64,000 nt of DNA from Euleptes europaea (Eukaryota > Chordata > Lepidosauria > Squamata > Sphaerodactylidae): contig NC_079318.1 of the NCBI RefSeq assembly GCF_029931775.1, positions 75,737,614 to 75,801,613 on the forward strand. Direction: 5' to 3'. The position numbers and the translations under genes are program-made. Positions 44,331 to 54,410 of the stretch are shown one piece after another. The notes under the pieces are model-generated. The model did not search any database and was not told the DNA's origin. It saw only the letters and a program-made list of their open reading frames with translations. Within the stretch, counting starts at the first letter, position 1. Each line of letters starts with the position of its first letter.

Positions 44331-45190
44331 ATTGTTGTTGTTTCAACTGTCACATCTTCAAATTCCTCTATAACCACAAGGACTAGAAGCCTCTAGCCTC
44401 AGAATCTCCAACTAAGGATCATATAAGCAGATCAATTTGTGAGTTGCCTACATGCTTTTGATTTTGCTCCCAACTGTTTTGAGTTCCTAGACCTTCACCT
44501 TGGACTGACCTTGCTGCTGTTTTATTTGATTAAATCCGTTTTTAATCTGACTTGCTGATCTCATATTATCTTTTGTTTATCGTAACTAAATTGTATGCTT
44601 TTACAGACTTTTTAAAGAGGAAAGACAGCTTATAAAATCTTTAAAATGTAAGTAAAACGAATATTGTTGAACTCTTGTCATACACTATTAGTTTAAGTTT
44701 AAAGTTTTAATTACAGAATTATAGCATACCCTCCCTCCCACAAATGCCTTTCAAAGTTCTATTCAGATGGATAGATATGCCTACGGTCACTGAGTGCTTA
44801 TAACTACAGATACAGTGCAGCTGAGATCTTCCTATAAAGGAAATAAATGACTATTTTTAGTGGGCAAGAAGAGAATATACAGAATAGCACAGGGAAGGTG
44901 TGACAGAAAAGGGGGAGGAACCAACCAGGATTATGTCCTGGTATGGGACAATGCTCTTTAATAATTGAATGCTCACTACACTTTGCACAGCTAAAGCTCT
45001 AGGGCACATCTCTTTACTGGGTGCGTCTCTTTGTAATAAAAGAATGCATCTAAGAGGTCTTTGTAAAATCTGTTTACAAACATACAAATATACATTTTGT
45101 GAACTAGTACACTTCTAAACTGCCAATACTTCAGGAAATTTTCAAATAGAACAGTTGCTGACTCCTCCCTCTCACAGACCAACTCTCACC

Positions 45191-45410
45191 AGTGTGGTAT
45201 AGTGGTTAGAGTGCTGGACTAGGATCTGTCAGACCCAGGTTTGAATATCCACTCTGCCAATGAAGCTCACCTTGGGCCAGTCACATCCTCTCAACCTAAC
45301 CTACCTCATGGGGTTGCATGAGGATAAAACTGGGGCGAAGAGAACAATGTAAGCCACTTTGAGTCCCCATAGGGGAGAAATGCAGGGTATAAATGAAATA
45401 AACAAATAAT
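45191..45410 (+). repeat. Sauria-type SINE
   Basis: Full-length form: AGTGTGGTATAGTGGTTAGA, GTGCTGGACTAGGATCTG, the B-box-like GGTTTGAATATCC, CTTGGGCCAGTCACATCC, GTAAGCCACTTTGAGTCCCC, then ATAAATGAAATAAACAAATA. Confidence 0.88.
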
Positions 45411-45591
45411 GTTTCCAGCTCTCACTACTGGAGGGTTACACTGTTGTTAAGAAAGAATGTATATGCACTCTCCCTAATGCATCCTGGAGGCCACAAGCTG
45501 TAACTGCAACCATTGACATTTTATAGTGCCTCTGGTGATGAAAAGGCACAACTGCACTCGCATGCAGAAGAATGTGGAATGTTGAGCAAAT

Positions 45592-45714
45592 CAAAGCCTA
45601 ATTTTCTTTTAGTGCACAGATTTAAAGTGTGTAAAGCTGTAAAATGGTTTGCTCAATCTTACAAGCACCAGCTTTACACACTAAATCTGCATATCAAAAG
45701 AAAATTGAGTTTTG
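45592..45714. repeat. Fold-back hairpin, about 46 bp arms
   Basis: The left arm (45592-45638: CAAAGCCTAATTTTCTTTTA then GATTTAAAGTGTGTAAAGCT) and the right arm (45670-45714: AGCTTTACACACTAAATCTG then CAAAAGAAAATTGAGTTTTG) are imperfect reverse complements with a loop of about 31 bases. It directly precedes a SINE. Family unknown. Confidence 0.7.
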
Positions 45715-45716
45715 AA

Positions 45717-45950
45717 TCAGCGTGGTGCAGTGGCTAGAGTGTTGGACTACTAGGATCTGGGAGGCTCCAGCATTGAATCACCGCTCTGCCATGGAAGCTT
45801 ACTGGGTAACCTTGGGCCAGTCACACACTCAGTCTAATCTATTTCACAGATAAAATGGAGGTGAAGAGAGCTATGTAACATGCTTGGGATCCCCCAATTA
45901 GGGAGAAAGTTAGGGCATAAATGAAGCAAATGAATAACAGCTCTATTTTT
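45717..45950 (+). repeat. Sauria-type SINE
   Basis: CAGCGTGGTGCAGTGGCTAG, GAGTGTTGGACTACTAGGA, GCATTGAATCACC, CTTGGGCCAGTCACACACTC, then ATGTAACATGCTTGGGATCC and a tail ATAAATGAAGCAAATGAATA. Full length, moderately diverged. Confidence 0.85.
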
Positions 45951-46433
45951 AAAAATTTAGCAAGTGGAACAAATGTTTGGCTTTTATACAATTTTTTTTG
46001 GCAACTACATTAATCAAATCCCATCCAGGTCAGTTTTTCCCCTGACTGGTTGGCAACCTTGCTTATCCTCCCTGTCATTGTCTAAATTAAAACCAACAAA
46101 CTAGTTGTCACATTCCAAAGGCTAGAAAAATATTTCCATTCATGAAGCCTGATTAAGTACCATTTGTTAAGACCCTAATCACCTTTCAGGTGCTTTAGTT
46201 AGCAAAACTATAGGAAAAGGCATTCACAATATAGTTGACATTTGGCTAGTCAAAAGAAACAAAATCCCCAAACACAACTTGGTCAATTAACAGGTCAAAT
46301 AATTAATCAAGTGTTTAAAGCACTAGTGATTTTAAACAGGAATAAAGGCTCCAGAGAGAATTATACTAATTAAAGAAACAACTTTCTTCTAGAAGACTGA
46401 GTCCAGTCTCTTACAGACATTGTTTAAAGCACT

Positions 46434-46480
46434 GTCCCGATCACAAGGAGAACCCCTCCTCAACATATGAAATGCAATGA
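46434..46480 (+). repeat. 46 bp dispersed duplicate, copy 1
   Basis: CCCGATCACAAGGAGAACCC then CTCCTCAACATATGAAATGC is nearly the same as 47571-47617. The flanks do not match. Confidence 0.6.
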
Positions 46481-47570
46481 GTCTAGGAGAGTAGCATCAA
46501 GCACCTATGGGAACAGAAAGTCTGGATTTTTTCCAATCCAAAGGTGATAGTTTTTATGGCCACAAATATTTTGCAGGCAAACGTTTGCTGAGTATTATCA
46601 GAATCCAAGGCTGAATCCAAATAATGGAAGAGAAAAGAGTCAAATCTTATTGATACTCCGACCACTTTTAAATTCCAAATGAAAGGCAGCAGACCAAGAG
46701 GGGGAAGAACACGAGAGTAAGTTGCAATATAGACTAATACTTGAGTTGAGCCTGACCACAGAATTGCCTTTGCTATAAAATACTTCCATTCCCTAAGATG
46801 CTATTTCAGTCACTTCTCATTTGAGCTCTTCCTATTTTTAAACATAAAAGCAGCAAGTATATACAATCTTATTCCCACAATTTTACTGTACCAACACCTT
46901 TGCATACATAATCATCTCAATCTACGAGACTCAATTCACAGTTTGAATTTAGGACTGCAAAAAGGCTAACCATTCATATACTCACACATGTTATGACGTT
47001 CAAATTCAAGGTACCCACTTACATAAGTTAAATGCAAAACATAACTTAAGAAAGAAACCTTATGTGCAAGGATTTAAACCCTAGAGCTTCACAGTTAACA
47101 GTGAGAAAGAACGAATACATCACTAGAATTTATGAAGAGAACAGATATGCCTCACAGGAAGAAGTGCTTACCGAAGCCAGTTCTTAAGTATTGCAGTGTT
47201 TTGGTGGCAGAATGGCAAAGTGCTATCCGTGGTAATCAATTATTTAGTCACAGTGCGAAAAAACACATGAAGGATCGCATGACTCTACTCCAGTGGCTAT
47301 CAGCAGGAGGGACAAATCTTATTTCTTGAATTTTTAGCTCATCTTATCCGTGACAGTTTCTATTCCCCTCCTCCCCAATGGCCTGAATCCCACAGAAAAA
47401 AAGCAAAGGGTACTATAAAGCACCTATTCCAGCTGAATATTTAGGATATTCTTTAACTCCTTGCCAATTCTGCAAAGAAAAGCGTAGGCATGGAGGGAGT
47501 ATAATCCTTCGTAAACATCATAAAACCCAGGCCTCTTTTACCCCAGGCCTTGTAAATGGGAGTGAAGTTC

Positions 47571-47617
47571 CTGATCACAAGGAGAACCCCTCCTCAGCAC
47601 ATGAAATGCACTGATTA
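47571..47617 (+). repeat. 46 bp dispersed duplicate, copy 2
   Basis: CCTGATCACAAGGAGAACCC then CTCCTCAGCACATGAAATGC, 1.14 kb from copy 1 in the same orientation. Confidence 0.6.
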
Positions 47618-48440
47618 AAATCTCCTTTCTGCAGTGGAGGAAGTTTATCCTAGGGGAAAATTCACCCATGTCTCGTATAGGAAGCCTACACTTGATTGAA
47701 ATGGAAAAGCTTCCCCATCCCAGTTTCCCTCAGTTCCTACCAAAAGGTTAGCAAGATTTCTAACCATTCCTTTCAGAATACCAGCAAGATGACAAACCCA
47801 TTAGGCTGGAATATTTATATAGCCCTGCTATGATCTCAGTTTCTGTAAAACGATAGAGAAACATTTTCATTCTCTTCCATTACGAGGATTTGTCCCTCCT
47901 GAGAGAAAGGAAGAACAGATATCTCAGGAAAACTCTTGCATCCTTTGGGCACTTTTGTGGATATGGGGGAGGGGGAGAAAAGACATAAGACCTGCCTTGC
48001 TGGATCAAATCAAGGGAAAACATTGTATTCTGAATGCCATCTAGTCAGGAGAGTTTTCACAAGCCAGGCACAAAGGTGACAGTTCCCCCTATACGCCCCC
48101 GGTATATTTGAAAATCAGTAATATACTGCTCAAGAAATAAACAAGAGGATCTCCCTCTCTTGCCCTTGTCGGAGTGAAATGGGTGGTGGTGGTTTACAAT
48201 ATGGCAAGCGTGTGTGTGGGAATGACAGCCCCCCCCCCTCCAGTGGGATTCATTCACCCTAGTCCCTTTCCAAGCAAAAGGGACTCTCAACACTTCCAAG
48301 CTCCCCTCCCTCTCTCCTACTCAAAACACAAACCTGGGGATGAAAGAAAAGCCCTCTATTGCAAGTGCAAGGAGTGGAGGGAGCGGGGGAGAAAGGAAGA
48401 AACATAACTCCCAGGCATAACAGCAACTACTACTACTACC

Positions 48441-48630
48441 CCTGAAAATAATTCACAGTGGGTAGCCGTGTTAGTCTGTCTGCAGTAGTAGAAAAGAGCA
48501 AGAGTCCAGTAGCACCTTAAAGACTAACAAAAATATTTTCTGGCAGGGTATGAGCTTTCGTGAGCCACTTGGCCCTGCCAGAAAATATTTTTTGTTAGTC
48601 TTTAAGGTGCTACTGGACTCTTGCTCTTTT
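48441..48630 (-). mobile_element. Fold-back retroelement, copy 3
   Basis: Minus orientation. It reads from ATTCACAGTGGGTAGCCGTG (3' side) through AAGAGTCCAGTAGCACCTTA to AGCTTTCGTGAGCCACTTGG, then the inverted arm. Arms of about 65 bp pair. An 11 bp word CTACTACTACC flanks it (48430-48440, 48631-48641), although part of that word is also element sequence. Stem I of the hammerhead is kept (GGCAGGG / CCCTGCC), but most of the CUGANGA-stem II half is deleted. Confidence 0.7.
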
Positions 48631-48820
48631 CTACTACTACCTCTGGCACTTTCCCCTCCAGCACTGGGAGGGGGAGAAAGGAAGGACAACCTTGGAAATC
48701 TTGCCCTAAGAGATGTCAAACGAACCCCCCCTCCCTTGTCACTTAGGTATCATTTTAATGTTCCCCGGTTTTATTTATTCCGCTTTTTCGATACGCAGGC
48801 TCTAGTTAAGGGCGAAAACG

Positions 48821-48994
48821 CATGGGAGGTTTTGCCTTGGATTTGCCACTCAGATGCACATTTTCCCCATCCAGATTCTCAAAACTCTGCATGGGGGGTT
48901 ATTGGCCATTTGTGAATGGGAGGTTTTGCCTTGGATTGGCCACTCTCGAGATGCACATTCCCCCCACCTGAATTCTCCAAACTCTGCATGGGGG
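48821..48994 (+). repeat. 94 bp module, 1.8 units, next to the promoter
   Basis: CATGGGAGGTTTTGCCTTGG, then ATGCACATTTTCCCCATCCA, then TTATTGGCCATTTGTGAATG and a second, more diverged unit ending ACTCTGCATGGGGG. No hAT ends were identified around this copy. Confidence 0.82.
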
Positions 48995-49380
48995 CTGATG
49001 GTCGAGTTCTGGCTGGGGGAAATGGGGAAAAGGGAGGGGATGGAGTCCCCTTTACGGGGGCAGGGATTAGAAAAGGGGGCGGGGAAACCCGCATGCCCCA
49101 CCTACGCCTGTCACTGACGGGCGGGGGAGGGGGTCTACAACCTCCCCCCCCCTCTTTCATTACAGGGGAGTGCAAGAAGGATCCCCGCCCGGCTCCTAGG
49201 CCCCACGAGGCGACCTTCCCTCCCTTTCTCTCCTCAATGAAAGCGGGGAAGGAAGCGACCAGCCTCAGCCCACCACGGGATGTCCGTACATGACTGGAGA
49301 TTTCCTCCCACCCCTCATATGACTGACCAAAGATGGGGGGGGGGTTATCCCAGCTGCGCCGGCCCCTCTCTCCCGGTTAC

Positions 49381-49440
49381 CTGCGAGCTCGACGCTCCGG
49401 CCCTGACTCTTTCTCCTCAGGTTGCGGGGCGAACTAACCG
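49381..49440 (-). other. FZD3: Candidate FZD3 first exon (5' UTR)
   Basis: On the minus strand GCGTCGAGCTCGCAG is followed by a good donor GTAACC (49380-49375). It lies in the CpG island and is non-coding. The upstream boundary is a guess; the start site probably lies within the following 100 bases. Confidence 0.4.
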
Positions 49441-49538
49441 TCCTCAACGGCCGCCGCGCCTTCTTCCACCCACTTGGCCCCGCCCCCTCGCGAGCTCCAG
49501 CAAGGGGGAACGGGGGGGGGGGAAAAACAACAACACAG

Positions 49539-49627
49539 CCAATCCCGTCTCAGCCAGCCCGGCCGGTTGCTAGGTAGAACAAGAAAAGCCAGTTCTCTTT
49601 TCTGATTGGCAGCTGCACCTAGGCAAC
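49539..49627. promoter_or_regulatory. CCAAT boxes and X-box-like half sites
   Basis: CCAAT at 49539-49543 and an inverted CCAAT (ATTGG) at 49605-49609. GTTGCTAGG at 49566-49574 and CCTAGGCAAC at 49618-49627 contain half sites of the RFX X-box (RGYAAC, or GTTGCY on the other strand). NF-Y and RFX often act side by side. Spacing and pairing are suggestive only. Confidence 0.45.
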
Positions 49628-49789
49628 GGTTTCCATGGAGAGCGGAATCAACTCGCGGGAGGTAGTGAGGAGAAGGCGGCCTAGGCCGCGGTCCTTTGGG
49701 GGAAGAGGAAGGCTGGTGGGGGTGGCTGGGAGCCCCCCCACCACCACCACCTCAGTGACATCTTGTGGATAAAGGACCAAGGAGACCAG
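49628..49789 (+). other. FBXO16: Candidate FBXO16 first exon (5' UTR)
   Basis: The stretch ends GGAGACCAG before a consensus donor GTGAGA at 49790-49795. It is non-coding, with the start codon in the exon at 56088. The 5' boundary is not visible; 49628 is a placeholder after the X-box-like site. Confidence 0.45.
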
Positions 49790-50774
49790 GTGAGAGTTTG
49801 TACGGATCTAGGATTACATAGGCGTGGATGCACTATTTTATACATTGCATTTTATATAGATCAATATCTAGCGATCACCTGTCTGTTATGCCGGGCACTA
49901 ATTGAAAGCGAATCTCTGGATGGGCCGGCTTTCTGAAGCAGTGTGGGAATATCAGTGCTACAGACCACTAGAAAAGTATTTGGGCAATTTCAATGTGCAA
50001 AGGTATCAATCTGAAGGACCATCTCAATTAAATAAAGAAACGGCGACAGCGTTTTGTAGTGTTTTTAATATGGGGTTTCTTTCTTTTGTAGAACACCCAT
50101 TTAAAAATAAAATTATATTTTTGGGGTCTGGCAGGATTTTGTCTCAGGGTGATCTCAGCCTTTCTTGGTTCATTTCTGATTTCACCTCAGAATGTGGGCA
50201 CGTGCCCTCGATCTGTATATTTTTGATATATTAATTGGTACAGTACTTGTTTCTTCTTTTCAATGCAGAAGCCATAAAGCAGGATTGCTATCTTCTTCCT
50301 CACAAGGTACCACATTATACAAAGGCCTTGCATACGTTGCCTCTATCTGGACTGCAACATCTATTCTGGCCTGATGTTATATCTATCTGCTATTCAGGAT
50401 ACTGGAAGGAGGAATGACTTGTGCTGGGTTGGCAAGAGATCAGATTTATTGTGTCAGCACACCCTGTCACATAGGCACACCATTTCTCTTCTTCATGGAC
50501 CCCCAATGTGTACCAGTTGCTGTTCTGTACAGAACTTGTACCCAGTGCTGGAGTCTGCCTGCCAGTCATATGCATCTGTTATGTGTTACAGTCATTCCCA
50601 CTGACCTAACAATACAAGAATGCTTTCCTGGTGGTAAGCCCCATTAAATAGACCTGAGGAATTTTGGCTAATTTCTTTATTATGAATAGAATGCTTTTGT
50701 TCAGAGAATTTTTATTCGGATGTCTAACCTACCCTGTCTCATTGGCCCAAAGACAGTATGGCCACATGGGCCAT

Positions 50775-50960
50775 AATTCAATGGCAGAGAACACCTGCTT
50801 TCATGCAGAATGTCCCAGATTCATCCCCTTTGCATCTCCAGTTAAATGGATCTCAGGTAGCAAGCTCTGGAACAGGCTTTGGAGAACAACTGGCAAATAG
50901 AGCAGACATTTTTTGGGTAGATGGACCAATGGTCTGCTGTATTCCGGCCACCAAAAGGAA
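50775..50960 (+). repeat. tRNA-type SINE, second family
   Basis: AACACCTGCTTTCATGCAGA, GATTCATCCCCTTTGCATC, CCAGTTAAATGGATCTCAGG, then GATGGACCAATGGTCTGC. Same family as 11091 and 61290. Confidence 0.7.
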
Positions 50961-51819
50961 GTCCAAGCCTGTAAGTCTTGAGGAATCACATAATGAATGT
51001 CCTGTGAATGGGAGTTTCACAAATTGTGTGACAGAAAGCAAGAACAATTTTCTGTGTGTTCTGGCTGTCCTGATCTAGAACACAGATGGCACAACTCTAA
51101 GATGATAATTCTTGGTCGAACACCAGCCAATCCGTTTTTAGAGTCTTGTCAGTTCAAGTATTATTATTTTTAGTACATGGGAAACTTAGCCCTTTCTGTC
51201 ATTGCCAACATGTGGATTACAGTCACTAGGTTAAGTGCTTATGTATGTTTTAAAGCTTTTCCAAACAATGCTTTATTGAACTTTTTCCTACTAAAGATTT
51301 TTCTTCTTCATAAAACAGGCCAAGTCTTTGTTCGAGTTCCCTGGCTTAACATTTCTGCAGGGTTAAACCTGGATTAGCACAATCCAGGGAATCACTCCAA
51401 TGCCGTTAGTTAATATGATATGAGCATTATAGTGTATTAATCTTTCTTAAACATTATCAAATTATGTCTCTGAGCTAACAGCTGGCTTGAATTCCCATTC
51501 AATTAGTTCCTTTTCACCAGACCTGTTGGCAGCTTCACCTCAAAAACTTTTGCCATGGGCAAGCAATGACACTAAAAGAGTTGTGTCCCCTAAAACATGT
51601 TATAATTTCTTCCTTCTTCCACATGTATAAGCGGTATAGGTTTCCCATGATGGGGATCATTTCTCTCGTCAAACAAGTGGCCAGAAAGCTCCTTGGCAAA
51701 GAACATATCATGTCAATCTACACTGATATCATCAGTCTGTGAAGGCATAATGTCCTGACAGTTGATAGCATTTGCTGATCAATCCGAGTGATCTGATCCA
51801 CTTAGAAAAGCAAGGCTAA

Positions 51820-51905
51820 CAGTGTGATCCTAAACAGAATTACCATTCTTCTAAGCTCATTGACTTCAGTTGGCTTAGAAGACTGTTTCTGTTTAGGATT
51901 GCACT
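51820..51905. repeat. Short hairpin repeat (CAATCCTAA family)
   Basis: GTGTGATCCTAAACAGAATT then CTTCTAAGCTCATTGAC, followed by AGTTGGCTTAGAAG and TCTGTTTAGGATTGCACT. The two halves are reverse complements with few mismatches. Related pieces: 30796, 52440-52515 and 54329. Confidence 0.7.
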
Positions 51906-53286
51906 ATAACTATATTATACTTCACCTCTGGATTTTAACAATTGGCGTAACCAATGTTCTGGCTGCGTAATGTTTTGCTTAGCCAAAGAAGCACATGTCC
52001 TAGTGTATCTCTAGAAGACAAAAGGTAAATTCCAGCAAAAGGGAATGCACTGTCCATTCCAATTGGTTTCAGTTGGAAAGGGTTAAGCAGTAGGATCTGG
52101 AAGTGCTTAACGTTGCTTTGATTGACTGAAATACGGAAGCCATTTTTTTAGTGGGAAGTCAGTGACCATACTCCACATCAAACAGTTTTAAAGACTGTGG
52201 TCCAAAACTGTTCAGTAGCATAATCATTGTAAACAATAAAAACAGTGTTCATATGGGCTTTACAATGTGCAAACCGTGTTCATGGATTTTTTTTAAAGGA
52301 GGAGGTATCATGGATACAATTCTCAGTCTTCACTGCGTTTGGCAAAATAGGCTTTATTATGAAGTACAAGTGACCATAATAGTAAATCCACAAAGGCTCA
52401 GCAACTGAGTAGAAAGTACAAGAGCACCACGAGTTTACTTATTTATTTAAGCAGAGGTACACCCTTCTAAGCCTTCTATGAACTTAGCAGGGTATATATC
52501 TGTTTAGGACTGCACTATTATTGTATTTTTCTTCTGCTTTTCAGCCAAAGCTCCCAAAGTGTCCTGTAGCAATTGAAAATACAAATATATAAACATATAT
52601 AATATAATTTATATATGCACCAAAGACTGTGAGAAATAAGCAACCCCCCAATTGACAACTCTCACTTTGAAAATGTAAACACCATTGGTTAATCAGATGT
52701 CTCCCCAATACACAGATCTTATATAAGGCAGATGGCATAATAAAAATGGTATTTCTAATATTAATAGAGATTAATTTTAGGTGATACACTAACCAGAGAG
52801 TCAGTAGAAGTCAAACTGACTATCATTACTTCATGGCTGGAGGGAATGTAACCCCCATAAACAGTCACAAGTGAATCTTCCTCCAGTTGCAGAATCCCTC
52901 TCTTTGACAGCTAAATTTGTTATTTCCCAAACTGGACAATAGATGTAGTTATCTATGTGGGTCCTAACAAAGTTAATAATTAGTAAATTATGATAATATA
53001 TTAAGATTAATAAACTACTATTAATAATATACTATTAAAACATTAATAAAAAGGTATTGCACTACTGTTGCTTTGGGATCTTTTTCTGTAAATCTGCATG
53101 GCTTCTTACAAAAAGATATGTGCTGTTGCCTTTATGGGTGTGGCAGGACAGCCATTTAACCTGCTTCAGAATGACTTTTCCTTTTGTTACCAAAACTATA
53201 AATCACCTGGCATTATAAAAGCTGTAAAGCAAACACGTGTGTCTACTTTTGTAGATCAGGTGCCTCATAATATGAGAAGGGTTTCA

Positions 53287-53462
53287 GATTTATGCATGGG
53301 AGGTTTTGCCTTGGATTTGCCAATCTTTAGATGCACATTTTCCCCATCCAAATTCTCAATACTCAACAATAAGCCCCCATGCAGAGTTTTGAGAATTCGG
53401 ATGGGGAAAATGTGCATCTAGAGAGCGGCAAATCCAAGGCAAAACCTCCTATGCATAAATGG
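53287..53462. repeat. Palindrome of the 94 bp module
   Basis: The left arm (53287-53363) is one module, GGAGGTTTTGCCTTGGATTT then ATGCACATTTTCCCCATCCA. The right arm (53385-53462) is its reverse complement with few mismatches. Loop of 21 bases (CAACAATAAGCCCCCATGCAG). Both arms end in ATTTATGCAT. The loop junction matches the one in hAT C at 35719-35737. Confidence 0.82.
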
Positions 53463-54328
53463 CCGAAGGGTATCTTCACTCATGCAATTTGTAGGTGATG
53501 CAAGATTATTTTTAAAATGTAACAAGTGTAATGACCCTAAATCAAATCTGCAAACTTCAATATGGCCTCTGAAACCACGTGTCATAAAGGCACGTAGAAA
53601 AGAGAGCTGTGAGAGTCTATAGCAACACTTCTCTTATCTGGCCTCTCCTCCCCCCTCCTTTCCCCTCCCCCCCTCTTCCATCCTCCTTATCTTCTTTCCC
53701 TTTCCCTTCCCTTCCGTTTCCCCCCTTTTTCCTACTTGTTTTTTCCTACCCTAGCTTATATTCATCTTTTAACACCTTGTGGCTCCCCAAATTGGGTCCA
53801 CATGGTTCACTGAACCTGGAAATGACACCATTATCTAAGAGCCTTGATCAGGGTGCCATTATTGTTTATTGATAATCTAATGTTTCAGTTATTTATATGA
53901 TAGTCATGATTTTAATTGTAATTCTATGTTGTCAGCCACCTGAGCCTGGCTCTAGTCTAGGCTTAGGAATTACAGAATTAGAGAATAATGTAAATGAGTA
54001 ATAAACTATCTAAGGCAAAGTATACTGTAAATGATATAGAGAGTGGATCCCAAGGTATAGGGCAAAGCAAGGTTGTGCCTACAATAATCATTGGCATAGA
54101 CTACAATCCCATTACATTATAAAGGGGCCCTCCTGAACTGTTCTATTCTATTACAGTTCTAAACTCTTTTTCAGACTGCCCTCGTGAACATTACTGTTCC
54201 ATGTGAGCATGCCCTTGGTGGCAAATCATGGTTTGTTGCAGTGTCATATGTTAGATTGCACTTAGAAAAACAGGTTCCTGTTTTGAAATATATGGTAGGT
54301 ACTTAGACCTGTGGGGAAAGAAACGGAG

Positions 54329-54410
54329 GCTGCAATCCTATGAACACTTTCCTAGGAGTAAGCCCCATTGAATGAAATGGAACTTCTGAGTAGACAAATT
54401 TAGGACTACT
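54329..54410. repeat. Short hairpin repeat, diverged
   Basis: GGCTGCAATCCTATGAACAC then TTTCCTAGGAGTAAGCCCCA, with TTGAATGAAATGGAACTTCT and GTAGACAAATTTAGGACT. A diverged member of the CAATCCTAA family. Confidence 0.5.

Larger units (their letters stand above)
41406..49380 (-). other. FZD3: FZD3 5' UTR intron region
   Basis: The region between the start codon exon and the candidate first exon at the CpG island. A short 5' UTR piece must adjoin 41406, but its acceptor is unclear (GTTACAG or GAATAAG within about 50 bases upstream are candidates). It contains many listed repeats. 46000-48400 is otherwise unremarkable. Confidence 0.55.
48980..49745. promoter_or_regulatory. CpG-island bidirectional promoter, FZD3/FBXO16
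   Basis: A GC- and CpG-rich block between the two divergent genes, with G-runs, GC boxes and clustered CpGs (49370-49520 and 49640-49700). FZD3 leaves to the left and FBXO16 to the right, as in the human head-to-head arrangement. No TATA box was noticed. Two CCAAT boxes and two X-box-like half sites lie between the candidate first exons. The exact start sites are not determined. Confidence 0.75.
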
